From Syntrophaceae bacterium (GTDB taxonomy: Bacteria; Desulfobacterota; Syntrophia; Syntrophales; Smithellaceae): a stretch of 44,022 nt of DNA. Of this stretch, positions 1 to 7,837 are shown in pieces (within the stretch, counting starts at the first letter, position 1; every line of letters starts with the position of its first letter). Made by a program: the position numbers and the translations under genes. Location: the NCBI GenBank assembly GCA_025355345.1, contig JANXZU010000139.1, positions 1-44,022 on the forward strand, given 5' to 3'. The notes below the pieces were generated by a model. It saw only the letters and a program-made list of their open reading frames with translations, was not told where the DNA came from and made no database searches.

Positions 1-335
1 TGCACGCCGGTCACTGGGCATTTGCTTATCTGGCAAAAAAATATAACCTTATATATGTCGCAGCATCCAATGTAACGGCTGATGCCGAACCGACCCCACA
101 AAAAATCGTCTCCCTCATTGAGCAGGTTAAAAAAGAAAAAATTAGTTATATTTACTATGAAGATCTAGTTGCACCTCGTCTTGCCCAAACGATCGCCCGG
201 GAAACCAGTGCCGGATTACTTAAGCTGAGCAACGGTCACGATCTCAGTAAAAAAGACATGAAAAGTGGTTTATCCTTTATCTCACTTATGGAAAATAATT
301 TGAATACTTTAAAAATGGGAATGCAGTGCCGCTAA
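1..335 (+). CDS. znuA: Metal ABC transporter substrate-binding protein (ZnuA family), C-terminal fragment
   Basis: This is the C-terminal 110 residues of a cluster A-I periplasmic metal-binding protein; the 5' part lies outside the window and the readable frame begins at base 3 with HAGHWAFAYLAKKY. In this family the conserved His followed by a tyrosine-containing helix, the acidic E-P-T-P segment (residues about 30-33 here) and a late Asp (NGHDLS) belong to the second lobe that closes over Zn or Mn. It would deliver metal to the ZnuC/ZnuB pair that follows. The stop overlaps the GTG start of the ATPase gene by 10 bases, so the genes are probably translationally coupled. Zn versus Mn specificity cannot be decided from this fragment. 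Confidence 0.8.
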   Translation, partial: HAGHWAFAYLAKKYNLIYVAASNVTADAEPTPQKIVSLIEQVKKEKISYIYYEDLVAPRLAQTIARETSAGLLKLSNGHDLSKKDMKSGLSFISLMENNLNTLKMGMQCR

Positions 336-1066
336 ACTCAATTCGTATTGATGATTTGACCTTCTGCTACAACAGATTGGAAATACTAAGCGATATTTCT
401 TTTACTGTGAATAAAGGCGATTATTTGGGCATCGTGGGGCCCAACGGTTCGGGGAAAAGCACCCTTATCAAAAACATTCTGGGTATTTTGAAGCCGCAAA
501 AAGGCAGCATCAATCTTTTCGGCCAATCGCTAAACATGTTTCGTGATTGGAATAAAATCGGTTATCTGCCCCAAAGGTTGAGCGCCTTGAATGCTCACTT
601 TCCCGGCACGGTTGCGGAGATTGTCCAAATGGGAATTTCCAAAAGTCAGTTCCAAATATTGAAAAACATTCTCGAACTCATGGGAATCGGCCATCTCGCC
701 AACCGCCTGATCGGAGAACTGTCTTACGGCGAACAACAGCGCGCCATGCTAGCGCATACATTACTTGGCCAACCTGATTTGCTCATTTTTGATGAACCTA
801 CGACCGCTCTAGACCCTGAAACCAGAGATATTTTTTACACTCAGATCGATGAACTCAATCGCCATAATGGGACAACAATTGTTCTGGTAACTCACGATAC
901 CGGTCTGATCGGCAAATATGCCCGGAATCTCCTCTACATTGATAAAAAAATTATTTTTAGCGGAACGTTTAAAGATTTTTGCGCTTCCGCGGATATGACT
1001 GGTTTCTTTGGAGCTATCAGTCAGCATACTATCTGCCATCAGCATGATCCATCGGTAAGGAATTAA
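326..1066 (+). CDS. znuC: Zinc/manganese ABC transporter ATP-binding protein
   Basis: A 246-residue cytoplasmic ATPase that powers metal import. Visible motifs are Walker A GPNGSGKST (about residues 38-46), a Q-loop at GYLPQR, the signature LSYGEQQR, Walker B LLIFDEP and the H-loop VTHD. The length is normal for ZnuC/MntB-type subunits. The start is GTG at 326, inside the end of the binding-protein gene, and the downstream permease begins 2 bases after the stop, so the three form one operon. The family is firm. Zinc specificity is inferred from the binding-protein fragment and the permease, not from the ATPase itself. Confidence 0.88.
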   Translation: MPLNSIRIDDLTFCYNRLEILSDISFTVNKGDYLGIVGPNGSGKSTLIKNILGILKPQKGSINLFGQSLNMFRDWNKIGYLPQRLSALNAHFPGTVAEIVQMGISKSQFQILKNILELMGIGHLANRLIGELSYGEQQRAMLAHTLLGQPDLLIFDEPTTALDPETRDIFYTQIDELNRHNGTTIVLVTHDTGLIGKYARNLLYIDKKIIFSGTFKDFCASADMTGFFGAISQHTICHQHDPSVRN

Positions 1067-1068
1067 TA

Positions 1069-1896
1069 ATGGGAATTTGTGAAATCCTTCATTATGACTT
1101 TGTCCAAAGGGCTATACTCGCGGGTATTTTAATCGGAGCGATTTGTTCGCTGCTGGGTGTTTTTCTTGTGTTGCGTCGTTTTTCTCTTATTGGTGATGGA
1201 CTTGCGCATGTTACTTTCGGCAGTGTAGCCGTCGTCTTGCTTTTAGGCATCAGCCCTTTTTATGTAACTTTAGCCGCGCTGCCTATAGTAATCATTTCTT
1301 CTGTGGTCATACTTAAGCTGACAAGCACAAAACGCATTCCAGGTGACGCAGCCATCGGTATCGTTTCGTCCATAGGAATTGCCGCAGGTATTATCCTGGC
1401 AAGTTTATCGGGGGGCTATAATATTGATCTATTCAGCTACCTCTTTGGTAATATCCTGACTGTAAATCAAACAGAGCTTCTGCTGGCCTTTATTTTCTTT
1501 ATAGTAGTGGCAGCAACCATCATATTTTTCTATAATGATCTTTTCGCCTTAACCTTTGATGAAGAACTGGCAAAAACAATGGGGGTTAAAACCGATAAAA
1601 TCAACATCATCCTTTTTATGCTTACGGCTGTTGCCGCTGTACTGGCGATGAGGGTTGCCGGTATCATGCTTGTTTCAGCAATGTTGATTCTACCGCCACT
1701 GACAGCCCTGCAACTTTCCATCAGCTTTCGGATGACGATAATCGCCTCCTTGATTTTCTCGGTCTTATCGGTTATTAGTGGCATAATAATTTCTTTTCTA
1801 TTGAACTTACCTGCTGGAGGAACTATAGTAATCATTAATGCGGCTTTACTCCTTTTAGTTTTTGGAGTTGGAAAAATATCGGCTTTGCAAAGGTAG
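1069..1896 (+). CDS. znuB: Metal ABC transporter permease (ABC-3 family)
   Basis: A 275-residue integral membrane protein of the ABC-3 family, the channel subunit for Zn/Mn import. It begins with the typical N-terminus (FVQRAILAGILIGAICSLLG) and the family-specific RRFSLIGDGLAHVTFGSVA segment, and has about eight hydrophobic helices. The cytoplasmic coupling region contains DEELAKTMGVKTDKIN, and AGIMLVSAMLILPP is the conserved late helix. It sits 2 bases after znuC and 6 bases before a BASS-type transporter gene. Confidence 0.88.
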   Translation: MGICEILHYDFVQRAILAGILIGAICSLLGVFLVLRRFSLIGDGLAHVTFGSVAVVLLLGISPFYVTLAALPIVIISSVVILKLTSTKRIPGDAAIGIVSSIGIAAGIILASLSGGYNIDLFSYLFGNILTVNQTELLLAFIFFIVVAATIIFFYNDLFALTFDEELAKTMGVKTDKINIILFMLTAVAAVLAMRVAGIMLVSAMLILPPLTALQLSISFRMTIIASLIFSVLSVISGIIISFLLNLPAGGTIVIINAALLLLVFGVGKISALQR

Positions 1897-1902
1897 TATA
1901 TA

Positions 1903-2853
1903 ATGGCTCGACTTAAATTTATTTTTAGCCGGTCTCACATATTTTTTTTACTGGCGATAACAATTGGAATGCTTTTACCTCAGGCGGGTGAATTTGCCTC
2001 TCTTTTGACTTACCCGGCGTTGACGGTAATTGTGGCAATTGCGTTACTTAGGTTTCCCCGCGGTTTCTTCCGTCGCCACAAACCGACTCTATCCGGCGTT
2101 GTTTGGGGCAACGTCATGAATTATCTAATTTTAGGAAACCTGATTCTAATTGCGAGTTACTTTCTGATTCGCGAAGACGGCTCTTGGGTCGGAATGGTTT
2201 TGATCGCTGCCGCACCACCATCAACAACAGTCATCCCCCTGGGAAATATATTACGAATAGACAAGCAATCCATGTTCTCAGGCATGGCCGGAGCGTATCT
2301 GGGCGCTCTATTAATTGCTCCGCTGATTGGCTTCGGCTTCCTCAGATTTATTCCCTTGAATGAATCCGGTCTAATTTTACTTATCGTTATGCTAATTTTA
2401 ATGCCGCTTTTGCTATCATGGCTTGCCATCTATAAAGATTGGGATAAATTAATCACAAATCACAAAGGCCCTATTACCGATTGGTGTTTCTTTATAATAT
2501 TTTACGCGCTTGCCGCAACTGCCAGATCTCTGGATATTCACAGACCATTGGATGTCCTCTTCATGTTTGTAATTGCCATAATCAGCACTTTTTTGCTGCG
2601 TTTTGTCATCAATCTGGCTGGTCATTATTATGGTACCACTAAAGAAAAAACATACTCTCTTATCTTTCTGGGAACAATGAAAAATTATGCACTGGCCGGA
2701 GCAATTGCTCTTAATGTCTTTAACAAGCAAGCCGCCCTGCCAGCATTGGTGTTTTTATCAGTTATGTTTATCTATACGATTTGGCTTAAATACATGATGG
2801 GCAAAGATATTGCCCCCGATGCGAATAATACTTCCAATAAATATTTGACATAG
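1903..2853 (+). CDS. Bile acid:sodium symporter (BASS/SBF) family transporter
   Basis: A 316-residue polytopic membrane protein with about nine hydrophobic segments. The paired motifs AAAPPSTTVIPLGNI in the middle and FLGTMKNYALAGAIAL near the end match the two broken-helix regions that carry sodium and substrate in BASS-family symporters (the group that also includes ACR3-like arsenite exporters). There is no conserved ACR3 cysteine to suggest arsenite, so the substrate is unknown. It starts 6 bases after znuB, implying co-transcription with the metal importer; whether this reflects shared physiology is unclear. The tail is short and hydrophilic. Confidence 0.7.
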   Translation: MARLKFIFSRSHIFFLLAITIGMLLPQAGEFASLLTYPALTVIVAIALLRFPRGFFRRHKPTLSGVVWGNVMNYLILGNLILIASYFLIREDGSWVGMVLIAAAPPSTTVIPLGNILRIDKQSMFSGMAGAYLGALLIAPLIGFGFLRFIPLNESGLILLIVMLILMPLLLSWLAIYKDWDKLITNHKGPITDWCFFIIFYALAATARSLDIHRPLDVLFMFVIAIISTFLLRFVINLAGHYYGTTKEKTYSLIFLGTMKNYALAGAIALNVFNKQAALPALVFLSVMFIYTIWLKYMMGKDIAPDANNTSNKYLT

Positions 2854-2922
2854 CAAAAGCACGGCTTATACTAGATCAAAGCACCATGCACTTAAATTTT
2901 ATCTAAGAAGGCAAGCGCTACA

Positions 2923-2990
2923 TCCCGCTTAGCGGGATAATTCGACTTACAAATTTCAATGCACTTCGTTTTTGAAATTTGAGTCTCATT
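2923..2990. repeat. Dispersed double-hairpin intergenic repeat, copy 1
   Basis: Two consecutive perfect hairpins lie between the BASS gene and sodB. Hairpin 1 is TCCCGC-tta-GCGGGA (2923-2937); after TAATTCGACTTA comes hairpin 2, CAAATTTCAA paired with TTGAAATTTG (2950-2959 and 2972-2981) around a loop containing GCACTTCG. The same architecture with different stem bases but the same spacer (TTCAACTTACC) and CTTCG loop recurs near 31010-31061, and in reverse orientation near 10090-10140. Compensated stems point to conserved RNA or DNA structure. It may act on the sodB leader or on the 3' end of the upstream operon. Confidence 0.7.
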
Positions 2991-3006
2991 AGAAAGGAGA
3001 ATAAAT

Positions 3007-3600
3007 ATGGCAATAAGCTTACCGGAGTTACCGTTTAAGAAGGATGACCTGGCACCGTACATTAGTGCCAATACACTGGATTTCCACCATGGCAAACATC
3101 ACAAAACCTACGTGGATAACTTAAACAAACTGATTGCAGGTACGGATTTAGCGGATAAAACTCTTGAGGAAATCATAAAGATTGCAGCTAAAGATACCGA
3201 GAAGGCCGGCATTTTTAACAATGCCGCTCAGATATGGAATCATTCTTTTTACTGGCAGTGCCTGAAAAAGAATGGCGGCGGAGCACCACAAGGTGCAATT
3301 GCGGCAAAGATTAGTTCCACATGGGGGAGCTACGACAAATTTGCTGAAGAATTGAAAAATGCCGGAGTTACTCAGTTCGGGAGCGGTTGGGCATGGCTGG
3401 TTATGGAGGAAAATAAATTAAAAATAACTAAAACAGCAAATGCGGATATGCCTTTGGCGCACGGCCAGAAAGCTATATTAACAATAGATGTCTGGGAACA
3501 TGCCTATTATCTTGATTACCAAAATAGGCGTGCTGATTACCTGGCCGCTGTCATTCAAAATTTGATTAATTGGGATTTTGCGAACGCTAATTTAGGATGA
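3007..3600 (+). CDS. sodB: Superoxide dismutase, Fe type
   Basis: A 197-residue cytoplasmic enzyme that dismutates superoxide to oxygen and hydrogen peroxide. The four metal ligands are visible: His27 (in FHHGKHH), His79 (in IWNHSFYW), Asp161 and His165 (in DVWEHAYY). Gln75 in FNNAAQIWNH and the pattern NHSFYWQCL resemble E. coli SodB, the iron form, rather than SodA; cambialistic use of Mn cannot be excluded. There is no signal peptide. AAAGGAG lies 6-8 bases before the ATG. The gene stands alone, preceded by a structured repeat and followed by a strong terminator, and fits oxygen protection in an anaerobe. Confidence 0.93.
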   Translation: MAISLPELPFKKDDLAPYISANTLDFHHGKHHKTYVDNLNKLIAGTDLADKTLEEIIKIAAKDTEKAGIFNNAAQIWNHSFYWQCLKKNGGGAPQGAIAAKISSTWGSYDKFAEELKNAGVTQFGSGWAWLVMEENKLKITKTANADMPLAHGQKAILTIDVWEHAYYLDYQNRRADYLAAVIQNLINWDFANANLG

Positions 3601-3626
3601 TTAATGAACAATAATAAGTAAAATAG

Positions 3627-3658
3627 AAAGGGGCTTAAAAAAATAAGCCCCTTTTTTA
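3627..3658. terminator. Bidirectional intrinsic terminator between sodB and the IHF-like gene
   Basis: Inverted repeat AAGGGGCTTA / TAAGCCCCTT with an A-rich loop, flanked by a T-run on the plus side and an A-run on the other. It can therefore end the convergent sodB and IHF-like transcripts. Confidence 0.85.
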
Positions 3659-3682
3659 TATTATTGTAAAAGGCAAAGCTTG

Positions 3683-3964
3683 TTATTTCTTTCTATCAAC
3701 TCTATCTTTCAGTTCTTTCCCTACTTTAAAAAACGGCAACTTCTTTGGTTCAACCTTGATTTTGGTTCCTGTTTTAGGGTTTCTTCCTGTATAGGAGCCA
3801 TATTTCTTTACCACAAAGCTGCCAAATCCTCGAATTTCAATACGGCCGCCTTTTTTGAGCTCATTGGTAAAACCTTTAAAAACAAGATTAACAACATCAA
3901 TTGCCTTTTTTTCCGTCAAGTTTAGCTTATTGCTCAAAGCTTCGATAAGACCGGACTTGTTCAT
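3683..3964 (-). CDS. ihfB: HU/IHF family DNA-bending protein, IHF-beta-like
   Basis: A 93-residue histone-like protein. It shows the dimerisation helices (NKSGLIEALSNKL), the central GFGSF turn, the DNA-minor-groove arm GRNPKTG with the intercalating proline, and the C-terminus FFKVGKELKDRV, which is closer to IHF subunits (FKPGKELRDRV in E. coli IHF-beta) than to HU. Such proteins sharply bend DNA in transcription, replication and recombination. It is a single gene convergent with sodB. A second family member (90 aa, HU-like) lies at 7218-7490. The IHF-beta assignment is by motif only. Confidence 0.8.
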   Translation of the reverse strand: MNKSGLIEALSNKLNLTEKKAIDVVNLVFKGFTNELKKGGRIEIRGFGSFVVKKYGSYTGRNPKTGTKIKVEPKKLPFFKVGKELKDRVDRKK

Positions 3965-4072
3965 AGACCCTCCTTAAGACTAATTACAACCCTGAACCGT
4001 CAGATAATGACGCAGGTTTATTCTCATATGTTAGCGACTATTATTCATTTTAAAACGATTGTCAAGAAAATT

Positions 4073-4804
4073 TTACCTGTGTTCAATAACATGGCAATGG
4101 AGCAACCGGTTTATTTCTTTTGCTGTCAAATGACGCCAGGTACCTTCCTTCAAACCTTCTAGTGTAAGACTACCAATGGCTTCCCGCACCAAACGGGCAA
4201 CCCGATGACCGGCATTTTCAAAACCTCTTCGAATTATCCTGTTTTTCCCTTCGCGCAGAGTAAGCCTGATCCAGCAGCTCTTATCATTGAACTTTTCTAT
4301 TTGCATATTTTCCGGTTTGAAAATTCCATCAGGCAACTTCACACCCTTGCTCAATTGTTTTAATTCCTCTTTGCTTAGACGTCCCTGAATCTTCACCCTG
4401 TATACTTTAGGTGTCTGGAAACGGGGATGCTGCATTTTTTGAGCAAAATCTCCATCATTGGTCAAAAGCAACAAACCTGAGGAATCATAGTCCAACCTGC
4501 CCACGGGATAAACCCTTTCCGATACATCGGGAAGTAAATCGATAACGGTCGGCCTTTTTTCCGGATCATCAAGTGTGGTTATATACCCCGCCGGTTTATG
4601 CAGCGCTATATATAACAGAGTCTTTTCGACACCAATAGTAGCGCCGTCTATCCGAATGACGTCTTTTTTCACGTCGGCTTTTACACCCAGTTCGGTTACA
4701 ACGACATTATTCACACTGACACGGCCTGCTGCAATGAGTTTTTCCGCGTGGCGCCTTGAGGCAATACCTGCGGCTGATATGATTTTTTGCAAACGTTCAT
4801 TCAT
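4073..4804 (-). CDS. rluB: 23S rRNA pseudouridine synthase, RsuA/RluB family
   Basis: A 243-residue enzyme isomerising uridine to pseudouridine in rRNA. The N-terminal S4 RNA-binding domain is at residues 1-60 (MNERLQKIISAAGIASRRHA), and the catalytic domain carries GRLDYDSSGLLLLTNDG with the catalytic Asp. The late segment EGKNRIIRRGFENAGHRVARLVR is typical of the RsuA/RluB/RluE/RluF group; RluB, acting on the large-subunit rRNA, is the usual partner of scpAB. Its start overlaps the scpB stop by 4 bases (ATGA), so it is the last gene of the trpS-scpA-scpB-rluB operon. Confidence 0.87.
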   Translation of the reverse strand: MNERLQKIISAAGIASRRHAEKLIAAGRVSVNNVVVTELGVKADVKKDVIRIDGATIGVEKTLLYIALHKPAGYITTLDDPEKRPTVIDLLPDVSERVYPVGRLDYDSSGLLLLTNDGDFAQKMQHPRFQTPKVYRVKIQGRLSKEELKQLSKGVKLPDGIFKPENMQIEKFNDKSCWIRLTLREGKNRIIRRGFENAGHRVARLVREAIGSLTLEGLKEGTWRHLTAKEINRLLHCHVIEHR

Positions 4805-5382
4805 ACAGTAGGGGAATCCTCTATATTTTCCTGTGAAGAAATATTCTCATCAGCATCCGGCGATTGATTCAGTTCTTTTAACTCACGCAAAGTCGGCAGT
4901 TCAGACAGATCTTTGAGGTTAAATACTTCCAGAAATTTTCTGGTGGTTCCATAAATTATAGGTTTGCCGGGAACATCTTTACGCCCTACAATACGCACTA
5001 ATTTTTTATCCAGAAGCCCACGAAGTGGCGCGCTGACATCCACACCGCGAATGCTTTCAATTTCCGCTTTAACAATCGGCTGCCGATAGGCGACAATTGC
5101 CAGAGTCTCCATTGAAGCCGGAGATAAAGAGGCGGGCTTTGCGCCTTTTAGTTTCTTTACCCAATTGGACAATTCAGCTCGAGTGCGAAATTGATAGCCA
5201 CCGGCAACTTCCTGCAGACAAATTCCACTCTGGCGCTGCTCATATTCCGCGATTAATTTGTCCAGCGCTTCCTGAACTTCAGTTTTATCCACTTCCTCAA
5301 GAACTGCGCAAATTTTTTCCAACGCCAGAGGCGCCTCGGAAACCAAAACTAAAGCTTCAATTATAGCTTGAATATTTTCCAT
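4801..5382 (-). CDS. scpB: Segregation and condensation protein B
   Basis: A 193-residue kleisin-associated winged-helix protein. It has tandem winged-helix domains, recognised by the N-terminal IIEALVLVSEAPLALEKI and the central SPASMETLAIVAYRQPIVKAEIE followed by GVDVSAPLRGLLDKKLV and an IYGTTRKFLEVFNL segment. ScpB dimers bind ScpA and regulate the SMC ring that compacts and segregates the chromosome. The final 25 residues are acidic and probably disordered. Its start abuts the scpA stop directly and its stop overlaps rluB. The SMC gene is not in the window. Confidence 0.92.
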   Translation of the reverse strand: MENIQAIIEALVLVSEAPLALEKICAVLEEVDKTEVQEALDKLIAEYEQRQSGICLQEVAGGYQFRTRAELSNWVKKLKGAKPASLSPASMETLAIVAYRQPIVKAEIESIRGVDVSAPLRGLLDKKLVRIVGRKDVPGKPIIYGTTRKFLEVFNLKDLSELPTLRELKELNQSPDADENISSQENIEDSPTV

Positions 5383-6129
5383 TTACGACTCCACAGCGGG
5401 GAATACCCGAATTACGCCAAAAGCTGATGTTTGATAAGCTTTGATCATTTTCAGCTTGATTAATTCTAAAATAGCCAGGAACATATAGATAATGTTTCGG
5501 CGGCCTCTCTTATCCCCGATTAACTCGTCAAAAGTAAGATTTTTTTCACGTGTCAATCGTTCCATTACATCATTTATTATATCAGCAAGCGACAGCGTTT
5601 CCATATCAATTTCCATAAGTTCTTTTTTATCAACGCGCGAAACAAGATTATGAAATGCTTCGATAAGCTCAAAAATACTCACTTCAATTAATTCTTCTTC
5701 CTCTGTATCTGATTTCTCAATCTCCGAAGGCATTGGTGCCGATCGCACAAACACATCTCTTTCTAAAAGTGGTCTTTTTCCCAAATCGCCGGCCGCTTCC
5801 TTAAAAGTCTGATACTCTAAAAGTTGTTTGACCAGTTCTAATCGAGGATCAACTTCAGACTCTTCATCGGTGGGCTCTTCCGGCACCGGTAAAAGCAACT
5901 TAGATTTGATATGGATAAGAGAGGCTGCCATAACCAGATACTCACCGGCTAAATCCAGATTGAGCGATTTGATTATGTTAAGATAATGAAGATACTGCTC
6001 GGTAATCAAGGCTATGGGAATATTATAAACATCAATTTCATTTTTCTTAATCAGATACAGAAGCAGATCGAGCGGACCTTCGAAAATATCCAGTTTAATG
6101 GCATAGTCTGTTGTTTGTTCTTCATTCAT
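5383..6129 (-). CDS. scpA: Segregation and condensation protein A (kleisin)
   Basis: A kleisin of about 248 residues bridging SMC heads. The N-terminal helix YAIKLDIFEGPLDLLLYLI is diagnostic, and the C-terminal winged-helix region reads RGRRNIIYMFLAILELIKL. The ATG at 6129 is chosen because it directly follows the trpS stop and puts the conserved IFEGPLDLLL at the usual distance from the N-terminus; the in-frame ATG at 6177 would add 16 unrelated residues inside trpS. The middle (about residues 95-160) is acidic and variable, as in other ScpA proteins. Confidence 0.92.
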   Translation of the reverse strand: MNEEQTTDYAIKLDIFEGPLDLLLYLIKKNEIDVYNIPIALITEQYLHYLNIIKSLNLDLAGEYLVMAASLIHIKSKLLLPVPEEPTDEESEVDPRLELVKQLLEYQTFKEAAGDLGKRPLLERDVFVRSAPMPSEIEKSDTEEEELIEVSIFELIEAFHNLVSRVDKKELMEIDMETLSLADIINDVMERLTREKNLTFDELIGDKRGRRNIIYMFLAILELIKLKMIKAYQTSAFGVIRVFPAVES

Positions 6130-6130
6130 A

Positions 6131-7120
6131 TTAAATTTTGACCGTAGCTCGCACTTCATCCATAGTTTGACGTGCAATCTTCGTTGCCTTAGCGTTACCC
6201 TCTTCGATGATTACATCAATTTCCGCAAGATGGTTTGCGTAGTAGTCCATGCGCTCATGCACCGGAACCATAGCTTCAGCGACGTTCCGGGCTAACATTT
6301 TTTTACAATCAGTGCAACCTATACCGGCCTTCCGGCAATCTCCATCTATCTGCTTCACTTTTTCGGAAGGAGAATACAAACCATGAAGAGTGAAGACATT
6401 GCAAATTTCGGGATTTCCCGGATCGCTTTTTCTCATCCGCTGTGGATCGGTAAACATTGAGGCAACCTTTTGCTGCAATTCTTTACCCCGGTCGCTGATA
6501 CAGATGGAGTTATCATAAGACTTGCTCATCTTTCTGCCGTCAACGCCCAGCAATTTGGGCACGCTGGTTAAAAGCGGCTCCGGAATCGGAAATATTTCTT
6601 TATACAGAAAATTAAAACGGCGGGCTATTTCTCGGGTAAGTTCCACATGGGGAAGTTGATCAACGCCCACAGGCACTCCATAAGCTTTGTACATAATAAT
6701 GTCAGCAGCCTGCAGCACCGGATATCCCAAAAAACCGAAAGTGGATAAATCTTTACTGGTCAGCTCGGCCTGCATTTCCTTATATGTCGGATTGCGCGTA
6801 AGCCATGCCAGGGGTGTAATCATGGAAAGCAATAAAAAAAGTTCCGCATGCTCCTTGATGGCTGATTGCACAAAAATAGTGCTTTTTTGCGGATCAAGAC
6901 CAACACTGAGCCAATCGATCACCATGCTGATCGTGTTATCCTTAATACATTCCGTGGAACTATACTCGCTGGTAATAGCATGCCAGTCAGCAACAAAATA
7001 GAAACAATCGTACTTGCCGCTTTCCTGCAATTCCACCCAATTGCCCAGAGCACCGTGTAAATGACCCAGGTGTAATTTCCCTGTAGGTCTCATCCCGCTG
7101 AGAATTCTTTTACGTGTCAC
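6131..7120 (-). CDS. trpS: Tryptophanyl-tRNA synthetase
   Basis: A 329-residue class I aminoacyl-tRNA synthetase that charges tRNA-Trp. The HIGH-type signature is HLGH (in PTGKLHLGHLHGAL), the second signature is KMSKS (in GRKMSKSYDN), and the tryptophan pocket region FVADWHAIT is present. A Cys-rich insert (CRKAGIGCTDCKKML) near residues 265-280 could hold a metal or Fe-S site, as seen in a subset of TrpRS proteins such as the Thermotoga enzyme; that role is inference. It is the first gene of the trpS-scpA-scpB-rluB run and is preceded by a strong terminator. Confidence 0.94.
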   Translation of the reverse strand: MTRKRILSGMRPTGKLHLGHLHGALGNWVELQESGKYDCFYFVADWHAITSEYSSTECIKDNTISMVIDWLSVGLDPQKSTIFVQSAIKEHAELFLLLSMITPLAWLTRNPTYKEMQAELTSKDLSTFGFLGYPVLQAADIIMYKAYGVPVGVDQLPHVELTREIARRFNFLYKEIFPIPEPLLTSVPKLLGVDGRKMSKSYDNSICISDRGKELQQKVASMFTDPQRMRKSDPGNPEICNVFTLHGLYSPSEKVKQIDGDCRKAGIGCTDCKKMLARNVAEAMVPVHERMDYYANHLAEIDVIIEEGNAKATKIARQTMDEVRATVKI

Positions 7121-7147
7121 TGAAATAACTCCTTATTAAATATAAAA

Positions 7148-7189
7148 CTAAGGCCTCCGATAGTCATAATAATAATGCGGAGGCCTTAG
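7148..7189 (-). terminator. Intrinsic terminator after the HU gene
   Basis: A perfect 12-bp stem CTAAGGCCTCCG / CGGAGGCCTTAG around an AT-rich loop, followed on the minus strand by TTTTAT. It separates the HU transcript from trpS. Confidence 0.85.
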
Positions 7190-7217
7190 CTAAACAATAA
7201 CCTGAAAAACAATAATA

Positions 7218-7490
7218 CTATTTTACCTTATCGGCCAAAGTCTTGCCAGCCTTAAATTTTACTACTTTTTTTGCCGGAATCTTAATGGCTTTGCCAGTCT
7301 GAGGATTCCTTCCTGCTCTTGCTTTTCTTTTTACTACAGAAAAGGTGCCAAATCCGACAAGTCCCAGTCTGCCGCTCTTCTTGAGTTCTTTGGTAACTGT
7401 TGAAATGAATGCTTCCAATGTAGCCGCTCCTGCTACCTTGGTAATACCTGCTTCGCTTGCCATAACCCCAATCAATTCTGCTTTCGTCAT
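7218..7490 (-). CDS. hup: HU family DNA-binding protein
   Basis: A 90-residue nucleoid protein: MTKAELIGVMASEAG dimerisation helix, central VGFGTFSVVKRKAR and the DNA-binding arm GRNPQTGKAIKIPA with the conserved Pro. The C-terminus VVKFKAGKTLADKV is HU-like. It would coat and bend DNA without sequence preference. The ribosome binding site AAAGGGGGT lies 6 bases before the ATG. It stands alone between a 260-base spacer and its own terminator. Confidence 0.9.
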   Translation of the reverse strand: MTKAELIGVMASEAGITKVAGAATLEAFISTVTKELKKSGRLGLVGFGTFSVVKRKARAGRNPQTGKAIKIPAKKVVKFKAGKTLADKVK

Positions 7491-7737
7491 TTTTTAATAC
7501 CCCCTTTGATAAATTTACCTCATTTTATAATTAATCAATACTTCTGCTTTCAGCGCCTGTTGAGGATTAGCTGAAGCAAACCTTTGAAATCCCGCTTACT
7601 GACTAGTTTTACAATGTATCTTTCCATAAAATGTACGGTATCCGTAACACAAATAAAATCAAGTATCAAGAAAAAAGTTGAAATAATTATTTTTATTTTA
7701 TCTGAACCACTCCTTATATAGACAGTCTGCCGCTTCT

Positions 7738-7766
7738 TTGACAAGAATCACACCTTGTGCTAGTAA
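7738..7766 (+). promoter_or_regulatory. Candidate promoter for the UbiA-radical SAM pair
   Basis: TTGACA, a 17-base spacer, then TAGTAA (a weak -10 match). It lies in the divergent spacer 7491-7837, which otherwise holds no convincing gene. If real, it rules out the upstream in-frame ATG at 7757 as the UbiA start. Confidence 0.4.
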
Positions 7767-7837
7767 TACAAATCCATACAAACAGGACAGGGCTATCGCA
7801 TGAGACAATAAAACTTGTGGAGCAAAAGATATATATT

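Noticed and set aside
5097..5366. Plus-strand 89-codon frame opposite scpB
   Set aside because: Antisense to a well conserved gene, no domain pattern.
7550..7744. 64-codon minus-strand frame before the UbiA gene
   Set aside because: No ribosome binding site, no recognisable pattern, and it covers the presumed promoter region of the UbiA gene.
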